The notes under the pieces were generated by a model, which had not been told where the DNA came from, made no database searches, and saw only the letters and a program-made list of their open reading frames with translations. 64,000 nt of DNA from Lepus europaeus (lineage: Eukaryota > Chordata > Mammalia > Lagomorpha > Leporidae), in contig NC_084843.1 in NCBI RefSeq assembly GCF_033115175.1, positions 50,570,474 to 50,634,473 of the forward strand. Reading direction: 5' to 3'. Shown in pieces: positions 55,930 through 64,000 of this stretch. The translations under genes and the position numbers were made by a program. The stretch's first letter is position 1. Every line of letters begins with the position of its first letter.

Positions 55930-56226
55930 GGATGGCCCTGGTGGTATAGTGGGCTAAGATGTCAACTGGGACAGTGGCATCTCTTAAAGGAGTGTCATTT
56001 CAAGTCCTGGCTCCTCGGCTTCCAATCCAGATTCCTGCTAACGTGCACGGGAGGCAATGGATGATGGCTCAAGTATTTGGGCCCCTGCCAGCCATGTTGG
56101 GACTGAGATGGATATCATGGCTCCTGCTTCAGCTTGCCCTAGACCTGGCTGTTGTGACCATTAGAAGAACACTGTTTATCCCTCTTTCTGTCTCATCCTT
56201 TCTAATAAATAAATCTTGAAAAAAAA
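55930..56226 (+). repeat. CSINE, old
   Basis: Forward copy: 'ggccctggtggtatagtggg', 'cagattcctgctaacgtgca', 'gatggctcaagtatttgggc', tail 'ctaataaataaatcttga'. The short repeat 'gacaca' outside both ends may be a worn duplication. Confidence 0.82.
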
Positions 56227-56417
56227 TTGACACAAAAAGAAAACAATCTGTTTTTAGAGAAATTAATATTTAAAAAATCCCACTAGGAAAACTCCATCCA
56301 CATTTGGTTTCACCAGTATATCAAACATTTTAGGAAAAGAGAACATCCATCTTACACCACCTTTTTGGCACTTCAGTAAGGCTAGCATAACTTTAACACA
56401 AAACTTAAGAAATTAAA

Positions 56418-56434
56418 CACACACACACACACAC
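56418..56434. repeat. (CA)n microsatellite in L1
   Basis: Short CA run replacing part of the decayed ORF2. Confidence 0.8.
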
Positions 56435-57856
56435 TCAGAAAGAGCTCTCTGAGAGGTATAAAAATGTTTCACAAAATATTAGCAAAATCTACTTGATAAT
56501 ATAGTGAGGTTTATCCCAAGAATGCAAACTTTATTTACTATTTAAAATCAGTCAAGATAATGACAGGAGCAGAAGAATGGTGAGAAGTCCATAGGATCCT
56601 TTCAATAGATACAGACAACACAACTGACAAAATTCAACATCCTGTTGTGAGATTAGAAAAAATAAGTCCTTAGAAAACTAGGAATAGAAGGAAATTTCCA
56701 CAATCTGACAAATAATGTTTATGAAAGACCTACAGATGCTAATTTTACACATAATGGTGAAATACTAACTGCTACCTCTCTAAGACTGAGAATAAATTAT
56801 GTCACTCCTACCTTCTAGTCAGTGTTATACAGAAAATCTTTACAAATAAGCCACTGAGTCATAAAGGTTGAACACTTTTCACAGATAACTTGATTGTTTA
56901 CATAGAAAATCCTAAAGAGCTTATACAACTTAATTCCTTACAAGTGGATTAGGTTGTTTTTGGGATACAAGATCACTGTTATGTATGCTGGCTATACGTT
57001 GAAAAATGAAATTTAAAAAAAGAACCCCACTTTAGAGAGTGCCAAAAGCCATAAAATAGGAATAAATTTAATGAAAGACATAAATCCTTCACATTGCAAA
57101 CTCCTGCCCATTCTCCTCATATTGGTAGAGTCAATGCAGTTTCAATCATAACTCCACTAGGTGGTTTTTCATTTGTGTTTTTTGTTTGGTTTTCTTTTTC
57201 TTGCATACTTGCTATAAAACATGAATGGTAATGTAAAGCACCTAAACTATACAAAGCAATCTTGAAAAATAATAACAAGTTGGAAAGATTTATGCTACTT
57301 GAATTTAACATGTAATTTAAAGACAAAATAATTAAGACAATATGGCACTGGCATTAAGATAAACATAAAGATCAATGAAGTGAAAATAGACCTACGCTTA
57401 CATCCTCAATTTATTTTCAACAAAGGCAACAAAGCAGTTCAATAAGGAAAGTCTTCTGAACACATCATGCAGAACAACAGAATACTCACATAGATAAAAA
57501 TGAACCTCATCCCGTTTTATATTACACTCTGAAAGTAATTCACCAAGAATCATAAACCTAGACATAAAAATGAAAATTCTAAAGCATGTAAAGAAAACGG
57601 GAGAATACTGTCATAACATGGTGTTAGGTAAACATTTATCAGAACACAGAAAACAATAACTATAAAATTTTAAAACTTCAGATTTCATCAAAATTTAAAA
57701 TTTCTGCTCTTCAAAAGCCACCGTTAAGAAAATGAATCGGCCACAGCTTGGAGCAAGCGTTCTCAAAGATATAGCTGACAAAGGGACAGTGTCCAGAAAA
57801 CATAAATGACTCGAATCCAAACGAAAAAGATGAACTCAATTAAAAATGAACATAAG

Positions 57857-57959
57857 GTGCTCAGTTAGGCAGCACAAACACTAACTCTGGAGCGATACGG
57901 AGATTAGCATGGCTCCTGAGCAGGGGTGACAGACAGATCTGTGAGGCAGTCCACACTGT
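57857..57959 (+). pseudogene. U6 snRNA retropseudogene
   Basis: The 103-bp segment follows U6 snRNA from its first base to its end: 'gtgctc', 'ggcagcaca', 'ggagcgatac', 'gagattagcatggctcctg', 'gggtgacagacagatctgtg', 'aggcagtccacactgt'. Divergence is about a quarter with small deletions, including in the ACAGAGA-box region. No U6 promoter elements were sought or seen, so it is not expected to be expressed. It sits inside L1 ORF2 sequence. 'aaaatgaacataag' before (57843-57856) and 'acaatgagcgcaag' after (57967-57980) look like a worn 14-bp target-site duplication, consistent with retroposition by L1 machinery. Confidence 0.88.
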
Positions 57960-58279
57960 CAGTACCACAATGAGCGCAAGATTTTAACCAACACTTACAA
58001 ATGGTCAATACATAAAAGTCACTTCTCATTATCAATCACAGGCAAAAGCACAGGAAATCCACCCCGAGATACTACCACCATCTACCTGGAAGGCTCAAGA
58101 CTGACAACAGGAAATGCTGGCAGGAAAGTAAAACAAGCACTGTAATATACTCAGTGAAACCATATAAACACTTTAGAAAAAAAGTTTTATATTTTCTTTT
58201 AAAATAATACAACTAACTGCCCTGTGACCCAGCAATTTCACTCCTGGATGTTTACATAAGAGACAAGAAAGCATAAGTC

Positions 58280-58280
<1 letters not shown>

Positions 58281-58315
<35 letters not shown>
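58281..58315. repeat. poly(A) tract, 35 A
   Basis: Uninterrupted run of 35 adenines inside the L1 ORF2 remnant, not at its 3' end. Confidence 0.95.
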
Positions 58316-58319
<4 letters not shown>

Positions 58320-58801
58320 AGTATAAGGATATACCCAACAGCTTTCTTCATCCTAACAAAAAACTGGAAACAGCCCAGATGCTCATTAACAGGTAAATGG
58401 ATAAATAAACTAGGCTGTATTTACACAGTTAATGTTAATTAAAAGAAAAGAACCCAAACTACTATACATATAACACACTGAGTCTCTACTATTAGGCTAC
58501 ACAATGGAATCTTATTTAACTGAGTATTTATCGTATGGTTCCTTTTATATGACATTCTGAAACAGGCAAAACTCGTCTATAGTGAAAAAAATCAGAACAG
58601 TGGTTGCTTCTAGGAGTGGGGTGAGGGACGGACTGACTGGAAAGGGTAAAGAAGGAGTGTTCCATGGTGACAGTAAAGTTTTATATCCTTTCCCAAGGGT
58701 CCATGTTAGCAAGTGTATGCATTTGCTAAAATTCAAACAGGACTCTTCAGTGTTTTACATTCTACTGTGTGTAATTAAACCTAAAAAAAAAACCGTAAAC
58801 A

Positions 58802-58945
58802 AATACAGTCAGTCCTCTGTATGCTCCACAACCACCGAGTCAACCAACTGCAAATCAAAAAAATTCAGAGAAAAAAAAAAAGGGCATCTGTAATGCACAT
58901 TACAGACTTTCGCTCTGTCAGTATTCCTTAAACGGTTATTTACAG
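58802..58945 (+). repeat. Tigger-like DNA transposon end
   Basis: 'acagtcagtcctctgtatgc', 'gagtcaaccaactgcaaatc', 'atctgtaatgcacattacag', 'attccttaaacggttattta' follow the terminal sequence of Tigger/MER2-type elements. It is cut where the L1-like element begins. Confidence 0.7.
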
Positions 58946-61110
58946 AGCGTTCCAAGATGGTGGCTAGGGAGGGAGCTTACTGCTCTAGTCCAGGAGAAGA
59001 TAGTTCAAAAAAAGTGGAGATAGTGTAGTCTCAGGGAAGAAGTAGGGAAACAATGGCAGAGGAAACGCTACCAAAATTAGAGGGACACGGTGGACCTACG
59101 TGGAGGGCACACACACCCACAGCTTGGGACTCCAACAGCTGAGAACCTTCGCGCCAGTGCTGTAAAGTGAGCTGAGACCAGACCACAGCGGCGCAGGTCA
59201 CTAGCGAAAAAGCTGCAGGAAGAGCCTAGAGGGAACAGGCTTGGAACCCCGTGGGGGAAAGTGTATCAGCCAAACTAGAGGAGAAAAAAAACAAACAAAC
59301 CACCACAAGATGGACACGTTTCTCTCTCCCCACTCACCTTACAAAGGCATACAAGCCAATAGAGTGGGCACCAATTTGGACATATGTAACACCTGTGCCA
59401 GCTTGTAGCTGCACCCAGCAAGCAGCCAAGCAGAGACTCCTGACTCTGGTGGGGAGAAATAACAAGGTGCTAGGAGCTTGTGACTGTGTGAAGCTTCTGA
59501 ACTGGGACTGTGGGGAAAAAAAAAAAAAAAACAACTACTGAGGGTGTGTGGGAGAACTCACGGTGTGGCTGGGACTTTGAGCAGTCTCAGTGGGAGACGC
59601 CACAAACTCTGGAGTTCCTGGTTACCTGGTGAGAGACACTGCTGGAGAATCCAAATTTACACTGAGGACTACACAGATCCTTTGTGCAGTCCTTGGGACA
59701 GAGCACATGAATGTTATACCCAGTGGGGCTAGTGCTTAGGCACTGGTCTCCATTGAGGAGAAGAGCTCAGCTGAGCAGAATATACTTCCCTTCTGATTAA
59801 AAAGAGAGAGAGAGAGAAGATTTACCACATCAAACCTGTGTGTGTCACCTTAGGCATGCCCTTAATCCTGGAGAACTGAACAGAGCTCTCTGGCCACACC
59901 CACTACAAGTCTATAGAGATTCACTGAAAACAGACAGTCCACTTATCTACAGAGTCATAGCACAACAATAAAAGCTGCCACAGTGGGGAGTGGGGGGAAG
60001 AAGAAGAAACCAACAGGTATCTCCACAAATGCTGAAAAAAATGCAAAAATCCAAGAAACAAGAATAAGGAAGACAAAATGACACTATCAAAAGAATATGA
60101 CTCTTCAATACTAGATTGTGAAGATGATGAGATAGAAGAAATGCAAGAAATGGAACTCAAGAAATTGATCATAAGATTACATAGAAGTAATCAAATGCAA
60201 ATGCATGAACTACTGAAATCTGTAGGACATGAAAGAAAATTTCTCCCATGAATTCGAGATCCTAAAGAGGAATCAAAATGAAGAATTCAATAGAACATGA
60301 AATTAACATTTTTAAAGAGAAATCAAAATGAAATGAATTCAATAGAACAAGTAAATGCAGTGGGGAGCCTTAAAAACAGAATCTATGAAGCAGAAGAGAG
60401 AATACTGGACTTAAAAGACAAAGCACAGGAAAGTATACAGTCAAACCAAAGACAAGAGGAGAAAATTAGAAAACTAAAACTACTGTTGGGAATCCACAGG
60501 ATACTATTTAAAAAAAAAAAAAAACTCAACATATAGGTTCTAGGAGTTCCTGAAGGCATGGAGAGAAAGGATTAGAAGGTCTTCTTAGTGAAATAATAAT
60601 AGCAGAAAACTTCCCAGGTTTGGAGAAAGAAAGGGACATCCAAGCACAGGAAGTACACATAAGTCCCAATAGACATAACCAAAAAAAGATCCTTCCCATG
60701 ACACATTGTAATCAAACTCACCACAGTGAAACATAAAGAGAAGATTCTAAAATGTGCAGGAGAGAAACATTAGATTACTTTCAGAGGATCTCCAATTAGA
60801 CTCACAGCAGACTTCTCATCAGAAACCCTACAAAGCCAGAAGAGAACGATGAAATATAGTCCAAGTCTTAAGAGAAAAAACTGTCATCCCAGAATATTAT
60901 ACCCTGCAAAGCTCTCATTTGTGAATGAAGGTGAAATAAAGACCTTCTATAACAAATAGAAATTGAAAGGATTTGTCACCACCCATCCAGCCCTGCAAAA
61001 GGAGCTTAAGGATGTGTTGCACACAAAAACACAGAAACATGGTCATCACTACAAAACAAAGTAAAGAAGGACGAGTTCTTTCTGGATTAAATAAGAGATG
61101 AATATATAAA
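58946..61110 (+). repeat. L1/HAL1-like element, 5' end and ORF1 remnant
   Basis: It starts with 'ttccaagatggtggctaggg', an L1-type 5' end, then 1 kb of leader. From about 60040 an ORF1-like region follows: 'aatgcaagaaatggaactca', coiled-coil-like Lys/Glu/Gln-rich coding at 60297-60536 with stops, 'ccaggtttggagaaagaaag', 'gcagacttctcatcagaaac', 'ctacaaagccagaagagaac', 'tcccagaatattataccctg', 'gcaaagctctcatttgtgaa'. ORF2 is absent, so either a 3'-truncated L1 or a HAL1 (ORF1-only) type. Not functional. Confidence 0.75.
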
Positions 61111-61194
61111 GGAATGGGCTGATTCATTTTCCACTGACGAGTTATTATTTAAGAGACTGAGGCTCAGAAAGTAGCTTTTGCAAAGGGGTTTGGC

Positions 61195-61620
61195 TCCTTC
61201 CATTTCCTTTGCCTGGCCCTTCGCCTCCTCCCCCTCTCTACGCTGCCTGGACCACCTCATCCACACCCACAGCTTCGGGTATCGCCTGTGCTAGATGACT
61301 CACAGTCCGGACCCCTCCCCCTGAGCTCCTGACCCAAAAACACAGCTGCGGATTTGACGTCTTCCCTTGGATGTCTCAAACTCAAGAATATTCCAAAATT
61401 AAATACATGGCATCCCCTCCCGCATGTCTTCCACTGTCCTTAGCTCAGGGAACAGCACCACCTTCTGGCACCTCCCTCTCATCACTGGCAACGTGGTCTG
61501 ACTCTAGCGCTCGCAGCTTCTTCCTGGGCACACTCCTCTCACTCTGTCCAGTCCAGCCACTCTGGTCTCAGGCAAGGGTTCCCTGCTTCCCTTCCCACCT
61601 CCACTCTGCACATTGAGGAT
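61195..61620 (+). repeat. L2 LINE fragment
   Basis: C/T-rich with L2 order: 'ctccccctctctacgctgcc', 'tgctagatgactcacagtcc', 'cccctgagctcctgacccaa', 'gacgtcttcccttggatgtc', 'tcaaactcaagaatattcca'. Ancient. Confidence 0.75.
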
Positions 61621-62000
61621 GCCACTTCTGCCTTCAGGAAGCAGCTCAGGTACCACATCCCTGGTATCCTAAGGGATCACTGTAGATTCCAGAGTATCGA
61701 TAATCTGGAAAACCCTAGGCATGGCTGCCACTTGCCATCCTTTGCATGGGATTATTTGCCCAACACTGGATTTCACAAGTGTTCCATTCACAAAGATGTA
61801 CCACAGAGTTCAGGATACTTAATAATAGGTGATTCTCGTTCAAAAATTGTTGGGAGGGAGAGGAGAAGGGTGAGGAGGGAGGGCAGGAGGAAGCAGCGAA
61901 CAAAGACGACGTGTGCTTACTTTGGTTGGTCTATCAGAGAAGGCTATATATTCTCCATACAATGTTCATGTTGCTGCCAGGGATATATTTTCTGCTATAT
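61621..62000. other. unique sequence with short GGGA-rich patch
   Basis: No gene recognised. Purine patch at 61853-61893. Confidence 0.5.
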
Positions 62001-62095
62001 TTAAGATTATTTGAGGTGGGGAGGGGGAGAGGGGGAGAGAGAGATCTTCCATCTGCCCGTATACTCCCTAAATGGCCACATGGGTCCAGAGATTT
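62001..62095 (-). repeat. CSINE 3' end fragment (antisense)
   Basis: 'ttaagattatttgaggtggg', purine run, 'gagatcttccatctgcccgt', 'ctccctaaatggccacatgg'. The head half is missing. Confidence 0.75.
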
Positions 62096-62735
62096 TTCTT
62101 GAAGAGAAACTACCTTTGACTCTCTAAAAGGCTCATGAGCACCACAAGAGCTGCGAAAGTGACAGGGGAGGAGGTCTGTGAGGCGGGGACTCAACACTTC
62201 CTAACTGCCAGCCAGTGCAAACAGAGATGTTCTCCATCACCAGGTAGACAGACTACATGTGATAATTCACTTTGTGGGTCATCATGACAAGCCATAGGGT
62301 GCCCAGATTAACCATTCTTCTGTCTGTGAGGGTATTTCCAGATGAGATGAGCACTGGAATTGGTGCATTCAAGTAGACTGTCCTCCTCAATGTGGTGGGA
62401 CTCCAACAACCCCCGAGAGCCTGGACAGGACTGAAGACAGTCACCTCTTCCTGCCTGACAGCTCAAGCTGGCACATCACCTTGGTTCTCAGCACTCACAC
62501 CCCATCTGGAACCCACATCCTTGGCTTTCCTCATTCCCAGGCCTTCCAAGTCAGACTGGATCACTGCACTGGCTTTCCTGGGGCTCCAGCTTGAAGAAGT
62601 TTCTCAACGTCCGTAATGGTGTATTTCTCAATTCTCATAATGGTGTATCATAAAGTCTATTCCTATCATAAGTCTCTTCCTGTATGTATATCCTCTTGGT
62701 TCTGTTTCTTTAGAGAATCCTGACCAATGTATTAT
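62096..62735. other. unique sequence
   Basis: No gene recognised. 62230-62720 contains phrases such as 'gaatcctgaccaatgta' that may belong to an old repeat I cannot name. Confidence 0.4.
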
Positions 62736-62737
62736 GA

Positions 62738-62781
62738 AAGAGGGGAGGGGAGGGGAAGGGAGGGGAGGGGAGGGGAGGGGA
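62738..62781. repeat. (GGGGA)n simple repeat
   Basis: About eight near-perfect ggggaggggaa-type units directly upstream of a CSINE. Confidence 0.92.
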
Positions 62782-62807
62782 TGAAAAGAAAAGAAAGAAA
62801 AGAAAAC

Positions 62808-63104
62808 ATGGCCAGCACTAGGTTACGCCTCCACCTGCAGTGCCAACATCCCTTATGGGCGCCAGTTCAGGTCCTGGCTTCTCCACTTCCCATCCAGCTC
62901 TCTGCTAATGGCCTGGCAAAGCATCAGAGGGTGATCCAAATGTTTGGGCCCCTGCACCTGACCTGGAAGAAGCTCCTGGCTTTGGCCTGGCCCTGCCCTG
63001 GCAGTTGCAGCCATTTGGGGAGGAAACCAATGCACGGAAGAGTGCCCTCTCTCCCTGCCTCTCCCTCCCCCTCTCTGTAACTCTAGCTTTCAAATAAGCA
63101 ATTA
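62808..63104 (+). repeat. CSINE
   Basis: Forward copy: 'atggccagcactaggttacg', 'gccaacatcccttatgggcg', 'gtgatccaaatgtttgggcc', 'catttggggaggaaaccaat', tail 'caaataagcaattaaaaaac'. Confidence 0.9.
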
Positions 63105-63246
63105 AAAAACAAACAACAACAACAACAAAAACCACCTTACAGTCAATGACTTCCCTGAGAGCTGTCCCTCATTATATGGTATCCCCACTGCAGGCTGCAA
63201 CCAACAAAGGGAAAATGTGCAACAAATATTTGACAAACTTTGCCCA

Positions 63247-63575
63247 GAGCCAGTGTTGTGGCACAGCAGGTTAAGTTGCAGCATGCTATGCTGGCATTCC
63301 ATATCAGAGTGTCTATTCTAGCACTGTCTGCTCTGCTTCCAACTCAGCTCCCTGCTAATATGTCTAAGAAAGCAATTTACGATGGCCCTATTGCTTGGGT
63401 TCCTGCCACCTCCACAGAGTCCAGGATGGAGGTCCTGGTTCCTGGCTTCAACTTGGCCCACTCCAGATGATTGTGACCATTAGGAAGTGAGCCAGTAGAT
63501 GAGATGGAAGGGCTTTCTCTCCATCTCTCCATCCCCCTGTTGCTCTACCATTCAAATAAGTGAATCTTAAAGGGG
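63247..63575 (+). repeat. CSINE
   Basis: Forward copy: 'agagccagtgttgtggcaca', 'ggcattccatatcagagtgt', 'agctccctgctaatatgtct', 'agtgagccagtagatgagat', tail 'caaataagtgaatcttaaa'. Confidence 0.88.
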
Positions 63576-63699
63576 GAAAAAGATTTTTCTCTCTGGTGAC
63601 AACTAAGACTTGGTAGTTAAGATGTACACAGTAAAATAATCCTATCTCTAAGGACACTTAAGAACAGATTTTATACCTCATTTATCTTTAATTTCTACC

Positions 63700-63765
63700 T
63701 GGCATATCTTGTACATAATAAGGACTCAATAAATACTTGAAAGAGTTAATGAATCGATAAAAGCA
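63700..63765 (+). repeat. MIR/L2 3' terminal fragment
   Basis: 'acataataaggactcaataa' followed by 'atacttgaaagagttaatga' is the shared 3' signature of MIR/L2-type repeats. Too short to separate the two. Confidence 0.5.
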
Positions 63766-64000
63766 TGGATTCACCAAATCTACTCATTAATAGCCCTTTC
63801 CCCCAATTTCTGAAATATTAAAATCTGATTTTACAAAACTGAAGTGAAGCACAAAATAAACCCCTTTCTGTGCTGATAATCTTGAGCACTTTTATACAAA
63901 GGAATCATAGCAATTCTAAGCACTTCTTTCTTCCTCACTATAAATTTAATGAGCTTGAATGAGGACTTTATTTTGGCCAATTTACTAAAGGCAATATTGA
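63766..64000. other. unique sequence at window end
   Basis: Nothing recognised. Confidence 0.5.

Larger units (their letters stand above)
56260..58795 (+). repeat. old L1, ORF2 3' part and 3' end, heavily decayed
   Basis: Order of ORF2-derived phrases: 'cccactaggaaaactccatc', 'caatagatacagacaacaca', 'gacaaaattcaacatcctgt', 'acatagaaaatcctaaagag', 'aatatggcactggcattaag', 'gatttcatcaaaatttaaaa', 'gacccagcaatttcactcct', 'aatggaatcttatttaactg'. The 3' UTR follows ('gtggttgcttctaggagtgg', 'ttctactgtgtgtaattaaa'). Stops occur throughout and no open frame survives. It is interrupted by a U6 pseudogene and a 35-A run. Confidence 0.85.

Noticed and set aside
57857-57959. Functional U6 snRNA gene
   Set aside because: Too diverged, with deletions near the ACAGAGA region, no terminal T-run, and embedded in L1 with a target-site duplication. 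Called a pseudogene.
58946-61110. Active L1
   Set aside because: ORF1 has multiple stops and a duplication, and ORF2 is absent. Cannot encode retrotransposition proteins.

Overview
This window is ordinary mammalian nuclear DNA: large non-coding stretches, many interspersed repeats, very little coding sequence. Its commonest repeat is a tRNA-derived SINE of about 330 bp. The SINE starts with a GGGCCGGCGCCGTGGC-like head, has a 'gatggcccaagtgcttgggc' core, a CT-rich segment and an 'aataaataaatct' or A-rich tail. This is the lagomorph C-repeat (CSINE). About thirty copies of all ages are present, together with rabbit-type L1 3' ends, so the source is a lagomorph, most likely the European rabbit. 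Hare or pika cannot be formally excluded.

One protein-coding exon is recognised with confidence: minus strand 37679 to 37566, 38 codons beginning MAHAASQLKKNRDLE and ending RSRDRKKK at a GT donor. I recognise this as the alternative first coding exon of ANK3 (ankyrin-G), the exon that precedes the ankyrin-repeat exons in long neuronal transcripts. The rest of ANK3 lies beyond base 1, so 1-37565 is 5' intron of this transcript. Bases above about 37.8 kb are its promoter and upstream DNA, probably also intron of ANK3 transcripts that begin further upstream.

Layout. 1-8 kb: mostly unique intron, one decayed retrocopy-like segment (5.1-5.9 kb), one palindromic DNA-element copy, one old CSINE. 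8-11 kb: four CSINEs. 11-16 kb: largely repeat-poor. 16-18.7 kb: a young L1 tail with target-site duplications (TSDs) and a nested, inverted CSINE pair. 18.7-30 kb: unique DNA with Tigger, L1, MIR and palindromic-element remnants. 30-36 kb: young CSINE, MIR and L2 copies, a large purine-rich tract and an antisense L1 tail. 37.6-37.9 kb: ANK3 first exon and promoter. 39-50 kb: unique DNA broken by CSINE clusters, an old DNA transposon and an elaborately nested locus at 48.8-49.65 kb. 51-56 kb: dense CSINE cluster. 56-61 kb: two decayed L1 elements, one carrying an inserted U6 snRNA pseudogene, with a Tigger end between them. 61-64 kb: L2, CSINE and simple repeats.

I found no novel gene system, CRISPR array or operon. 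The points of real interest are retrotransposition mechanics (CSINE-in-CSINE tail insertions, a CSINE with an inverted 5' part, U6 in L1), a near-identical local duplication of an otherwise ancient MIR, a palindromic mariner-like family, and possible start and splice regulation at the ANK3 first exon. All family names come from memory of consensus sequences, and repeat boundaries are good to roughly 5-20 bp.
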